From: CAVYVZ01 sp963772065
GTDB taxonomy: Bacteria; Acidobacteriota; Vicinamibacteria; Vicinamibacterales; UBA2999
Reading direction: 5' to 3'
NCBI GenBank assembly: GCA_963772065.1
Contig: CAVYVZ010000010.1
Location: 620,001-684,000 of the forward strand
DNA: 64,000 bases
Shown: piece after piece, positions 25,601 through 35,502 of the stretch
Numbering within the stretch: position 1 is the stretch's first letter
How the letters are laid out: every line of letters starts with the position of its first letter
Made by a program: the position numbers and the translations under genes
Notes under the pieces: generated by a model
What the model was told of the DNA's origin: nothing
Database searches by the model: none
The model's input: only the letters and a program-made list of their open reading frames with translations

Positions 25601-28600
25601 AAGCCGAACACGCGGGACGCCAGACGATCGAAGAGAATCGCCTGATCGTCGGTGAGCCCCAGATGCTGCAGCGTGATGTGCACGTGGGTGAACGCCATCG
25701 AGAAGGCGCGCGCCGCGATGCTCGCGTCGCGGTATTTGCGAACGAGCGCCAGCGCCGCCTCGCGATTCGGCGCGACTCCCGTGGCAAAGGTCACGCGGAC
25801 GAAGGCGCCGGGCGCCAGACGCACGCGATCGCGGAGCGCCGCAATCGGATCGAGCACCGCGCCGGTTGTACCTGTCAGCGCCCGGCCCTCGACGGCCAAG
25901 GGGTTGGCTGGCGAACGGCCGCGCCCGAGAAATCTCGCGCGATCGGTCTCCCATTCGACGGCGCCCCCGAGTCGCCCCTCGACACCGAGCACGTGAAACG
26001 CCCACGTCGAAGCCTCGTCGGCGCCGCGTGGCCGGCGGCTGAACAGAATGCCCGCGCTCGGCGCATCGAATTCGGTTTCGATGAACAGCTTTCCGAACGC
26101 CGGATGCGCCAGGTCGTCCTCCGCGCGGGCCAGGGCAATTTCCGCGTAGCTCGTGACCTCGATCTCCCGCGGCCGATCGCCGCGATTGATGATCGACAGC
26201 CGGCGCACCTCAACGTCGTCCTCGGTGGTGACCGTGACCTGGAACTGGGTCTCGAAGTCGGCGTCGCGGCATCGATACGTCACTTTGTCGAGGTCGAAGG
26301 TGGTCTCGAAGTCGGTGGGCTCCTGGCAGACCGGTTGATACGTCGGTGACCAGACGCGGCCCGACCAGGGATCACGCAGATAGATGTAGTGCGCGCCGGC
26401 GTCGACGGTTCGATCGTCCCGTCGCCTGGTCACCGTCAGGTCTCGCCACGCGCTGAAGCCGCTGCCGGTATGGGTGAGCGCGGTGGTGTAGCGGCCATTC
26501 GAAAGAAACTGCGTGTGCACGCTGGTGGTATGCGGGGACTTGAACCGTCTCGATGCGAAGACGGGGACCGACGGCGCCGAAGCGGTCCCTTCGGCCGGAC
26601 GAGGCTCAGAGAGGATCGCTTCGCGGGGAATTCGTTCCTGGAGGAGAAGCTCGGTGGCCTGCGCGCGCGGATCGGCATGAAACCGGTTCACGAAGGCGTC
26701 GTGGCAGACCACGTTGGCCAGCGCCACGAGCGACATCCCCTGATGGTGCGCGAAGAACGCACGGACCACGACCGGACGTGCGCTGCCCGAGGCAGGCGCG
26801 TCGCCCTCGTCGTGCTCGAGCGGCCGGCAGTCGAGCGCTTCGTAGTATCCGAACGGCCCGACGAGACCTTCACGGGCGAGCCGCTCGAAGTTCACCGCTG
26901 CGGCCTCCGGGGTTACCAGGCTGGCGAGCGCCGTCGCATACGGGGCAATCACGAGCTCATCGGCGAGTCCGCGCCTGAGCCCAAGTCCCGGCACACCGAA
27001 CGCACGGGTACTGATAATTGCCCGCGCGGTCCGTGAACGCGTACGCGGACTCGGAAATGCCCCACGGCACGCCGCGCTCGCGACCGTACTCAATCTGGCG
27101 GCGCACGCAGGCGCGGCAGCTCTGATCGAGCAGCGTCTCAGGAAAGGTCCGCATCAACAGCAGCGGCATCAGGTACTCGAACATCGTTCCGCCCCACGAC
27201 ATCAGCGTCGCGCGGCCGTCGACGTTCGTCACGAGGCGTCCCAGATGGAACCAGTGATGCTGCGGCACGTCGCCCTTGGCGATGGCGACAAAGCTCGCGA
27301 GGCGCGCTTCCGAAGCCAGGAGATCGTAGAAGGCGTTGTCGAACCGGCCGGGACCCTCCGCATCGGCAAGGCGGTACCCGATCGCGAAGATCCGCCTCCG
27401 CCGGTCGTAGAGCATGTCGAACCGCATCCCGTCGGCGAGCCGTGACGCGCGCCGCGCCAGCGCGCGCAGCGCATCCTCTGATGCCGACCGCGCGGCCCGC
27501 AGCGCGTCCACGCCGGCGAGAACCGCCTGATGCCAGAAGGCGATGTCGGTGGCGTACGACGGCAGCCTCGCGCGATCGAGTGCGTCGACGGCCTCCGTCA
27601 GCTGCCTCGCAAGCGCCTCCAGTCTTTCGCGGCTGCCCTCGGGCGGCTCGCCGCGGATCTCCGCGACGATCGCGCGGGCAAGACCATTGATCGTCGTCAG
27701 CGCTTGCCGCTGGTCGCCCGCGTCGGCGCTCGACGAGGACGCGCCCGCAAGCAGGTCCGCGGCGTCGGACAGGCCCTCGCGCAGCTGAAGCTGCGTTTGC
27801 GGCTTGACGATGAGCGCCTCCAGCCCCTGCGCGAGCGCCATCAGCGACGCGGCAAGGTTGCCGCTGTCCACGGTCGAGACGTATCGCGGGTGCAGCGGCG
27901 CCAGCGTCGCCGTGTCGTACCAGTTCAGGAAGTGCCCCTGATACCGCTCGAGGCCCTCGAGCGTCGTCAGCGTCCGATCGACGCGCACGATGAGCGCGTC
28001 GGTCGACAGGTACCCGAGGTCGTGCGCGGCCAGCGTCGACAGCAGCCCCATGCCGATGTTGGTCGGCGAGGTCCGTCGCGCCAGTTGCGGCGCGTCGCCA
28101 TGCTCCTGGTAGTTGTCGGGCGGGAGCCACGCATCGGCTGCCGTGACGAACGTTTCGAAGTACCGCCACGTTCGGCGCGCCGTCCGGCGAAACAGCGTCC
28201 GCTCCGCGTCGGTGAGCGGACGGACGCGTGCGCCAACCGGCACGCTGAGGCGATAGGCCACGACGGGCGCCGCCGCCCACAACAGGAGGAACGGCGCGGC
28301 GGCCAGCCAGGCAGTGCGATCCACCGCCGTGATGGCCACGCCAATCACGCCGGCAATGATCGGGCTCGACAGCATCGCCGACGCGAATCGCCGCAGCGCC
28401 TTCTGGCCGCTGAGGCCCGCGGCCCGCGCCGCCGTCGTGGCCGCCGTTTCCCACTCGAGCAAGCGACGTCTGGTGACGACGAGGCGCACGAGCGTCACGG
28501 CAATGGCATGCGTCGTGTCGAAGGCGTGAAACGCGAGAAAGGTGACGCTGAGGAGAATCTGCGCCAGCGTGGTCACGGCGTCGTGCCGCAGATTGCGGAG

Positions 28601-31208
28601 AAACACCGGGAGCGACTGCGATCGACGCGGCCCGATGAGCAGCCGCGCCGCGAGTGGCAGCAGCTGTGACGCGAGCACGCTGATGACCGTCGCGGTCCAG
28701 AACCAGCGAGGACCCGGCAATACGGTCCATCCGGCGACCGCGAGCGCGAGCAGCGTCGGCGCGACAAGGCTGCGCCGCAGGTTGTCGAGAATCTTCCAGC
28801 GCCCGATGAGCGGCAGCGAGTTGCGCTTCCACCCGCGCCGGGACGGAACGAACGGAAACAGCCAGTAGAGGATCTGCCAGTCGCCGCGAATCCAGCGATG
28901 CTGCCGCCGCGCATGGGCGAGCACGCTCGATGGGTACTCGTCGACGAGCTCCACATCCGACACGAGCGCGACGCGGGCATGCAGACCCTCGAAGAGATCG
29001 TGTGAGAGCAGCGCGTTTTCGGGCACCGAGTCGTCGAGCGCCTGCATGAACGCGTCGACGTCGTACAGCCCTTTCCCGGTGAAGATGCCCTCGCCGAACA
29101 GGTCCTGATACGTGTCGGAGACCGCCGTGGTGTACGGATCGACGCCGGTGTGACCCGAATACAACCGCGCGAACAACGAGCCCGCGGCGCTCGTGAACGT
29201 GACGCTGATCCGCGGCTGCAGGATGCCGTAGCCCTCGACGACCCGGCCGCGCCTCGGCGTCGAAGATCGGGCGATTGAGCGGATGCGTGATGATGCCGAT
29301 GAGCTGCCGCGCGACATCGCGAGGCAGACGCGTATCGCTGTCGAGCGTGATGCAGTAGCGCACCGTGGGGAGGATGGAGAGGTCGCCCACCTGCACGGCG
29401 AAGCTGGTGTCGGTGGCGCCGCGCAAGCAGGCGGTTGAACTCTTCGATCTTGCCGCGCTTGCGCTCCCAGCCCATCCACCGCCCCTCCGACTCGTTCCAC
29501 TGGCGAAAGCGATGGAACAGGAAGAAACGGTCGGAGCGTCCGCTGCCGTGCTTGCGGTTGAGCGCTTCGATGCCGCCTCGCGCCGCCTCGAGGATCTCGG
29601 CGTCGCGGGGCAGCGTCTCGGTGGCGGCGTCGCGAAAATCACTGAGGACGGCGAAGTGGATATTCGGATCGACGTTGCCGAGCGCCTGAACCTCGAGGTG
29701 CGAGAGAAAGTCGGCCACGTGATCGACGTGGTCGAGAATAGTCGGCACGATCACCATCGTGCGCGCGGACGGCCGGCACCTGGTCCAGCTCGAGCCGCGG
29801 GAGCCGTCGCGGCGGGATCAGCTGACTGATGATCCGCTGCAGGATCTGGATCACCAGCTCGCTTGCGGGAACCACGGTCAGCAGTGCGACGAACGCCAGC
29901 GCCGCGCCGCGCCAGCCGTGCTCGTGCGCGTAGAGGACCGCGGCGCCGACGAGCATCGCCGTCCCCAGCCGCGATCGCGCCCAGATAGGCGGGCGTCGCA
30001 TAGCGGAAGAAGAACCGGCGGACGCGCTCTCTCGGCTTCGGGACCCACGCCACGCTCTCTTCGAACGCCCGCCGCCCGCTGCCGATGAGGTGATAGCCGA
30101 CATGGGTGCCCCGGGCGTCGGCCGTGCGCGAGCCGATCTGCCGTGCCCGTTCGACGCTCTTGAGCGCCACACGCAGCTGGGCGTCGCCGGTCGGCTCCGC
30201 CAGTTCCTCCACGGCGTGGCGATAGCGATCGCGACTGCGGAAATCCATGCCGCTGTACACGCCGGCCGGATCGCGCTGCAGCACCTGCTCGACGAGACTG
30301 ACGCTCTCGAAGAACTCGCTCCAGTCGAAGGTGGAAATCAGGCGCAGGCTGCCGACGAGGTTCGCCATCGTCGCCTGCTCGGCCGCCTGGTGCCGTCCTT
30401 CGGATCGGATGGCATCCTCGACCGTCTGCCCGCGCGCGGACAGCGCGGCATCGAGCTCACGCCGCAGGGCGCCCGCGGCCGCGCCGTATTCCCGCGAGCG
30501 TTGCAGCAGACGCGTCACGAATGCCGGATGGACTTCCGTTGGGAACAGGCCCGGGGGAAGCGATCCGGTTTCGAGCGTGCGCGCCAGCAGATCGGCGTGA
30601 CGCTGATGCGCGCGGCTCTGGGCCAGGATGTCGGCCCGTACGCGGAGGTGCTCGATGAGCGCGAGCTTGAGCGCGCTCGGCCACGCCCACAGCTCTCCGA
30701 TGGTCAGAGGCGTGATCGACTGAAACGCCGTGATGAACCGGTGCAGCCGCTGCGCGTCCAGGCTCCCGGCGCTGCAGCGGATCAGCTCCAGCGCCAGCGC
30801 GTAGACGCGCGGGAGGCCGGCGAATTCATCCGTGGCCACCATCGGCAGCCGCCGAAAGAACGAGGGCGGCAGGTCGTGATGGATGTCGCGCGCCGCCGCC
30901 GAGATGATGTGGTAGTTGTCGAGCAGCCACTCGGCGGCGGGCGAGACGCTATCCCGGCGCGCATCGTCGGCCAGCGCGGTGTAGATCTCTCGTAACGCGC
31001 GCGCGTCTTCCTTGAGGCGGCGCAGATGGGCGCGGCCGTTGGCGCGCCGGCGACGCGCGAGCGACAGGAGGGCCGCGAGGCGCCTCGCGTGCTCCTCCAG
31101 CAGTTCGATGCCCAGTAGCTCGAGGCCGCCCCCTGCCAAGGCGCGAGGCGTCGTCGATCCTTCCCGTTGCACTCCTTCGTCAGCTCCTGACCAGTCATGT
31201 GCAAACAC
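22614..31208 (-). CDS. ndvB: NdvB-like cyclic beta-1,2-glucan synthase (six frame breaks)
   Basis: A giant inner-membrane enzyme that would build beta-1,2-glucan from UDP-glucose and trim or cyclise it. From the GTG at 31208: N-terminal helical region (to about 29990), membrane helices (GTAMLVGAAVLYAHEHGW), GT84/GT2-type domain with TLDSDTRLPRD and RQHRWIRGDWQ, further helices, a glycoamylase-like domain (NIGMGLLSTLAAHDLGYLS), then GH94 phosphorylase modules (SGDWNDGMNRVG, GTRTRCSDDMLWLPYA). The gene is read in seven pieces; extra bases at about 29963-29966, 29761-29767, 29423-29428, 29243-29250, 27006-27008 and 25472-25474 account for all breaks. Correcting them gives 2862 aa, the family's normal length. 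Probably intact in the organism. Confidence 0.9.
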
Positions 31209-31340
31209 ACGACGTGCCGGCCATCGTATATCGCTTAACGGCCCGGCTGTGGTGTGCGGATCGGCTCAGCTTCGCTATTCGGCGCGTGTGCTTCATTGAA
31301 CAGCGCCCGGTGCGCATGACGGCGTACAGTCAATCGCGAC

Positions 31341-31529
31341 ATGTTCAGACTCGTCGTGAGCGTCCGGAGGGGGTCCGCATCAAACCTGCCCGGCACATGG
31401 GAGCGGCATTCGACGATCGAGTTGGCGCGAGCGGCCGGCCTTCAGCTCCTGCGGCACGAACGCGTCGCACGAATCGCCATCGTCGGCACCGAGATTCCCC
31501 CGGCGTTCGTCGAATGGCTGGATCGATAG
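31341..31529 (+). CDS. Small hypothetical protein
   Basis: 62 aa, alternating strands and helix (MFRLVVSVRRGSA ... HSTIELARAAGLQLLRH ... VARIAIVGTEIPPAFVEWL), a compact alpha/beta mini-protein. No family recognised. It is first in a run of three small plus-strand genes that diverges from ndvB. Confidence 0.55.
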   Translation: MFRLVVSVRRGSASNLPGTWERHSTIELARAAGLQLLRHERVARIAIVGTEIPPAFVEWLDR

Positions 31530-31549
31530 ACCAGAACGCTGGTGGAACC

Positions 31550-31798
31550 ATGGTCACGTCCGGGAAGTATCGATTCCTGCACAAGTATCTCGACGAGCGA
31601 TACGCCAATATGGTTGTTCTCACCTTCGGGCAGATTGAGGACCTCCTGGGTTTCGCATTGCCAGCCACGGCTCGCACCGATGCGGACTGGTGGACACTCA
31701 CAGCCGATCCCGCGTGGTCGGCTGCATGGATAGAGGCGCATCGAACGGCGAAACCCAATCTCCTCGCCCAGCACGTCGTGTTCGAGCGCATCGCATGA
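31550..31798 (+). CDS. DUF7662-like small protein
   Basis: 82 aa. The pattern KYRFLHKYLDER ... VVLTFGQIEDLLGFALPATAR, DWWTL and a final QHVVFERIA is the one of small proteins (DUF7662, from memory) found in restriction-linked and stress loci. They look like compact DNA- or protein-binding domains; no activity is known. Its stop overlaps the next ATG (ATGA at 31795), so it is coupled to the zinc-ribbon gene. Confidence 0.72.
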   Translation: MVTSGKYRFLHKYLDERYANMVVLTFGQIEDLLGFALPATARTDADWWTLTADPAWSAAWIEAHRTAKPNLLAQHVVFERIA

Positions 31799-31995
31799 TG
31801 ACCAATGGAGGCCCGGTCGACCCGAAGGACGGGCTGAGCGCCATTACCACGTGCCCGTTCTGCACGTCACCTCGTGTCACAACGACGAACAAGACGCTCA
31901 CGGCTTCGACGTACTGGCGCTGTCACGCGTGCGGCGAGATCTGGAATCCGCGCCGGCCCGCTGTGGCCACGCCGTTCCGAGGTCCGCGCTGGTAG
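31795..31995 (+). CDS. Small zinc-ribbon protein
   Basis: 66 aa, third zinc-ribbon mini-protein of the window: CPFC ... CHACGEIWNP, with 19 residues between the cysteine pairs and the same Trp after the second pair. Two adjacent ATG codons (31795, 31798); the first overlaps the previous stop. Coupling to the DUF7662-like gene hints at a joint function. Confidence 0.72.
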   Translation: MMTNGGPVDPKDGLSAITTCPFCTSPRVTTTNKTLTASTYWRCHACGEIWNPRRPAVATPFRGPRW

Positions 31996-32011
31996 CGGCA
32001 CCTGGGACGCG

Positions 32012-32458
32012 CTACGTCCTCATCCGCTCGAGCGCTTCCGCCTCGCGCCGCTTCAGCTCCTCTGGAGCGACGTCCTCGACATGCGTCGCCACCGTCCAGA
32101 CGATCCCGGTGCGATCCCTTACGACCGCGTTCCGGTCGCCGTAGAAGCGGTTGCCCGGCGGCATGATCGACGTGGCTCCCGCATCCAGCGCGCGTCGATA
32201 GGTCGCGTCGACGTCCGGCACGTAGATGTTGAGCGCAGCTGCCGCGGCCGGGAACGCTCCACCGGCTGCCGTGATCATCAGGTGCGCGCCGGCAATCGTG
32301 ACGTCGGCATGCCAGATCTGTCCATCGGGCCGCCTTCCCAGCTGATACACCTGCGCATCGAACGTACGCTTCATGAAATCGATGAGTGCGTCGGCATCAT
32401 CCACGAGAAGAATGGGAGTGACGATGCCGTACCCATCTGGAATCGGATTGACAGCCAC
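32012..32458 (-). CDS. VOC family protein (PhnB-like)
   Basis: 148 aa. PhnB-type VOC domain: IPDGYGIVTPILLVDDADAL, FMKRTFDAQVY, HADVTIAGAHLMI, NIYVPDVDATYRRALDAGA, FYGDRNAVVRDRTGIVWTVA. The last block is the metal-proximal strand. These proteins are close to glyoxalases but usually have unknown substrates. Divergent from the AraC regulator 65 nt away, which may control it (inference from position). Confidence 0.88.
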   Translation of the reverse strand: MAVNPIPDGYGIVTPILLVDDADALIDFMKRTFDAQVYQLGRRPDGQIWHADVTIAGAHLMITAAGGAFPAAAAALNIYVPDVDATYRRALDAGATSIMPPGNRFYGDRNAVVRDRTGIVWTVATHVEDVAPEELKRREAEALERMRT

Positions 32459-32522
32459 GTTGACCCTCCTTCGCTAATCAGGCGTAGTATTGAATGGGCT
32501 TGGTTCCGGGTCTTGTAGGAAA

Positions 32523-33383
32523 GTGACTGCACGCCTCGTTCGTCATCAGTCGCCCGACCTGCGGTTCGAACTGGCGTGGTCCGCGCCAGCCCCGGCTCTT
32601 CGCGCCTACGTCCGCGAATACGTCGGTGGATTCGAGCAATCGTCCGTTCCCGTGTGCCGCCGTGAATTACCGTCCGGCGATATTCCGCTCATCATCAACT
32701 TCGACGGCATCGTGCTGGAGCGCACGTCGAACGGTGCCTCCGGCTGGACAGAACACAGGAGCTTCACCGCCGGTCTCCACGACGCGTTCACGATCGTCGA
32801 GTCGAGCGCCACGAGCTCCGGCATTCAGGTGAACTTCACGGCTCTTGGCGCACGGCTGTTCTACGATCGGCCGCTCGCGGATTTCACGAACCGGACGCTC
32901 GAGCTCGAGGATGTCTTCGGACGTTCGGCTGGTGCGCTGGTGGCCCGGCTCCAGGACGCGACCACGTGGGACGCACGTTTCGACATACTCGATCGGGAGA
33001 TTCGCGCGAAGGTGGCCGCCGCGCGCCAGCCCCCGCCGGCCGTCATCCGGGCGTGGCACAGGCTCGTTGCGACCGACGGCTGCGCGCGAATCGCCGACAT
33101 CCGCGATGACATCGGCTGGAGCGAGCGGCACCTGGCGGTGCAGTTTCGGAATCAGTTCGGCCTGACACCGAAGGCATTCGCTCGCATCCTGAGGTTTGGT
33201 CGCGCGGCGCGCACGCTGCGCCAGGGCACGTCGACGCTGGCCAACGTGGCGTTGGCGTGCGGTTACTACGACCAGGCGCATTTCACGCGCGAGTTCCGCG
33301 CGTTTGCCGGGATTACGCCGGTGGCGTTGTTGGAGAGTCGTCTGCCATCGGGCGCTGGTTTTCTCGCGGACTCAGGTGACTAA
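32523..33383 (+). CDS. AraC family transcription regulator
   Basis: 286 aa. The N-terminal cupin-like sensor (about residues 10-130, with LPSGDIPLIINFDGIV and HRSFTAGLHD) resembles the DUF6597 group; the C-terminal AraC double HTH has IADIRDDIGWSERHLAVQF and LANVALACGYYDQAHFTREF with a GITP turn. GTG start preceded by AGGAAA; a TTG at 32490 is also in frame but has no ribosome-binding site. Likely controls the divergent VOC gene. Confidence 0.88.
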   Translation: MTARLVRHQSPDLRFELAWSAPAPALRAYVREYVGGFEQSSVPVCRRELPSGDIPLIINFDGIVLERTSNGASGWTEHRSFTAGLHDAFTIVESSATSSGIQVNFTALGARLFYDRPLADFTNRTLELEDVFGRSAGALVARLQDATTWDARFDILDREIRAKVAAARQPPPAVIRAWHRLVATDGCARIADIRDDIGWSERHLAVQFRNQFGLTPKAFARILRFGRAARTLRQGTSTLANVALACGYYDQAHFTREFRAFAGITPVALLESRLPSGAGFLADSGD

Positions 33384-33571
33384 TCCTTGAGCGCCTCGAC
33401 AGGACTGATCTCCACGCCGGCCGACAGGAACCGGAGTTTTCGAGCGACGATCAGCTGAATCCGATCGGCCAGCGGAATCTTGAGGAATTCTGACGGCGTC
33501 AGCGTGTCCCACTGAGCCTGGGAATTCTGCACGCGGACCTCGTCGAATCGGTACCTGAGGCCGGTGCTCAC
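33380..33571 (-). CDS. Small hypothetical protein
   Basis: 63 aa (MSTGLRYRFDEVRVQNSQ ... LKIPLADRIQLIVARKLRFL ... VSPVEALKD-like end). One amphipathic helix flanked by polar parts. Overlaps by 4 nt the stop of the membrane protein gene upstream on the same strand, so it is the third gene of a coupled operon (34877 to 33380). Unknown function; similar short ORFs follow sensory membrane proteins in related genomes. Confidence 0.6.
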   Translation of the reverse strand: MSTGLRYRFDEVRVQNSQAQWDTLTPSEFLKIPLADRIQLIVARKLRFLSAGVEISPVEALKD

Positions 33572-34257
33572 GACACGGACTCAGCGAGCGCCGGAGACTG
33601 GGACCAGGCGCTTTCCGCCAGCGCCTCCATGTGAGCCCCCTGCTCCGCCAGCTCGCGCATTTCCCTCACGCCGCGGAAGCACGCGAGGAAGAGGAATGCG
33701 TCACAGAACAGAACCCAGAACGCATGCTCGAGGAAGCGCCACCATTCAGGGTTCATGATGCCGTACACCGACTCAGGCCAGAGGAGGCCGCGGAGGAAAT
33801 GCTCGGTCGCCACGACGCCCGTAGCCGTGAGAAGCACGGTCCAGTCGCGATAGAACGCCAGGAAGGCCAGCGATCCAAACACGTGAAAGTGCGTCTCGAT
33901 CCGGCCGCCGGACAAATGAATCAGCAGCGCCGACCAGAGCATTTGTGATGCCGCAATCACATGTCGCGTGAGCGGCAAGGCCGGGTGGCGAAACGCGAGG
34001 TAGACGGGGAGCGAGCTCAACGCACCGCCGAGAAAAATCGCCAGCGGGATGTGCACGCTGACCACCTGCCTCTTTCCGATCCAGCCGTACGGCGCAAAGA
34101 ACAGCGCGAGAAAAATCGCAAAGACCCATTGCCCGATCATCAGCCAGCCGAACATCCGGTCGGTCTCCGCGAACACGCGACGGGCTCGTGACTGAAAACG
34201 TTCCTCCGCACGATCGGCGATGCGGATGGCCGCTGCGTAGCTGTTATCTGCCGTCAT
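33568..34257 (-). CDS. Stand-alone polytopic sensory-type membrane protein
   Basis: 229 aa with five or six membrane helices (MIGQWVFAIFLALFFAPYGW, IPLAIFLGGALSSLPVYLAF, ASQMLWSALLIHLSGG, HVFGSLAFLAFYRDWTVLL, HAFWVLFCDAFLFLAC). The motifs GRIETHFHVFGSLAFLAFYRDW and WWRFLEHAFWV match the sensor part of some histidine kinases and chemoreceptor-like proteins. Here the signalling output is replaced by a 30-residue helical tail (LAEQGAHMEALAESAW). The conserved His residues could bind heme or metal (inference). Coupled to genes on both sides. Confidence 0.75.
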   Translation of the reverse strand: MTADNSYAAAIRIADRAEERFQSRARRVFAETDRMFGWLMIGQWVFAIFLALFFAPYGWIGKRQVVSVHIPLAIFLGGALSSLPVYLAFRHPALPLTRHVIAASQMLWSALLIHLSGGRIETHFHVFGSLAFLAFYRDWTVLLTATGVVATEHFLRGLLWPESVYGIMNPEWWRFLEHAFWVLFCDAFLFLACFRGVREMRELAEQGAHMEALAESAWSQSPALAESVS

Positions 34258-34877
34258 TCGAGGTCGCTCCTTGTGCGGGTTGGATCGTTGAGAGGGCAGC
34301 CGAACACAGGGCTCGTTTCCTTATCCGGGTCGTCCCCGCGGAGAACGGCCAGCAGTCGTTGCCGTCCGAAGCTGTCGCCTTCATGGCCGCGCGCAGGCGT
34401 CAGGCCGCCCTGGAAGAGGAGCCGCCCCGTGGCGGAATATGCGAGCACATCGCCGGACGTCTCGGCGCTGAACGATTTCGCGATGGCGCCGTTGCGATCG
34501 ACGACCGGCACGACGCCCGGGATCGCGGCCGCGCGCTCCCAGAGCGGCGTGCGCGTCACGCGCGATTCGCTCTCGGGCCGCCCGCTGAAATCGATGAACA
34601 CCGCGTAGACCTTTGGAGGTGTCGGGACACCGGCCATCAACTTGGCAAGCTCGCTCACGCTGGCATGGCTGCACGTGCAGAGCGGATGGAGGGCCATGAC
34701 CAGGGTCGTGCCGGAAGGCTGCAAGGCAATCGATCCGGGCCAGGTGGCGGGCGGTCCTGACGTCAGGCCAGGCGTCGTCTTATAGTTCCAGACCCAGACC
34801 ACGCCGCCGCTCACGGTCGTGGCCCATACGAGCACGACGCCGATCAACAAGGCCGATATGGGTCGGACCGTCTTCAT
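34254..34877 (-). CDS. RedB-like membrane-anchored thioredoxin-fold protein
   Basis: 207 aa: one N-terminal membrane anchor (ISALLIGVVLVWATTVSGG), then a periplasmic thioredoxin-like domain with LVMALHPLCTCSHASVSELA, VYAVFIDFSG, and IPGVVPVVDRNGAIAKSF. The CTCS motif replaces the usual CxxC, as in RedB proteins. A redox or copper role is suggested by the family but not proven. First gene of the operon with 33568 and 33380. Confidence 0.8.
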   Translation of the reverse strand: MKTVRPISALLIGVVLVWATTVSGGVVWVWNYKTTPGLTSGPPATWPGSIALQPSGTTLVMALHPLCTCSHASVSELAKLMAGVPTPPKVYAVFIDFSGRPESESRVTRTPLWERAAAIPGVVPVVDRNGAIAKSFSAETSGDVLAYSATGRLLFQGGLTPARGHEGDSFGRQRLLAVLRGDDPDKETSPVFGCPLNDPTRTRSDLE

Positions 34878-34970
34878 TGCACCCTTCCCTGAGCGCCGCT
34901 TCTATCCGTGTCGGCCATTTTGAGCAACGCCGATAGCGGGTTTGCTCAGAACGGCACAGGGCCGCACAAA

Positions 34971-34999
34971 TTGACTTGCGCCGGGAACGTGGCTATTGT
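34971..34999 (+). promoter_or_regulatory. Sigma70-type promoter of the cox operon
   Basis: TTGACT (34971-34976), a 17-nt spacer, then TATTGT (34994-34999): five of six and four of six matches to the consensus boxes with ideal spacing. It lies 29 nt before the coxS ATG in the 151-nt divergent region. Transcription would start near 35006. Confidence 0.65.
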
Positions 35000-35028
35000 C
35001 TCGGCTCGCGCCTCGCGCGCCACCCCAC

Positions 35029-35502
35029 ATGACGCAGATCTCGATCGCCGTGAACGGAAAGATGCGCAAAGGGCACGTGGAGCCGCGCATGCTCCTCGTG
35101 CACTTTCTGCGCGAACAGCTGAACCTGACGGGCACGCACATCGGCTGCGATACCAGCCAATGCGGCGCCTGCACGGTGCTCGTCGACGGCAGGAGCGTCA
35201 AGTCCTGCACGCTCTTCGCGGTGCAGGCGAACGGATCCACCGTAACCACGATCGAGGGACTGGCGAAGGAGGGTCAACTGCACGCCCTGCAGGAAGGCTT
35301 CTGGGAAGAGCACGGTCTTCAGTGCGGCTTCTGCACGCCGGGCATGATCATGTCGGCCGTCAACCTTCTCGCCGACAACCCCTCGCCCTCGGAGGATGAG
35401 ATTCGGCATGGACTCGGCGGCAATTTCTGCCGTTGCACTGGCTATCAGCACATCGTCAACGCGATCCAGCACGCCGCTTCAAGAGACACTGCGAGGAAGT
35501 GA
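35029..35502 (+). CDS. coxS: CO dehydrogenase/xanthine oxidase family 2Fe-2S subunit
   Basis: 157 aa, the size of CoxS. Plant-type ferredoxin cluster Cys40, Cys45, Cys48 and Cys60 (GCDTSQCGACTVL ... SC), and the second cluster Cys99, Cys102, Cys134 and Cys136 (QCGFCTPGM, NFCRCTGYQ). It passes electrons from the Mo site of CoxL to the FAD of CoxM. ATG 35029 starts at MTQISIAVNGK; the frame reaches 34996, but that extension would overlap the promoter. The stop overlaps the coxL start. Confidence 0.95.
   Translation: MTQISIAVNGKMRKGHVEPRMLLVHFLREQLNLTGTHIGCDTSQCGACTVLVDGRSVKSCTLFAVQANGSTVTTIEGLAKEGQLHALQEGFWEEHGLQCGFCTPGMIMSAVNLLADNPSPSEDEIRHGLGGNFCRCTGYQHIVNAIQHAASRDTARK

Noticed and set aside
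22614..31208. Several separate GH94, glycoamylase and GT genes
   Set aside because: The pieces are consecutive parts of one NdvB-like protein and join when single extra bases are removed.
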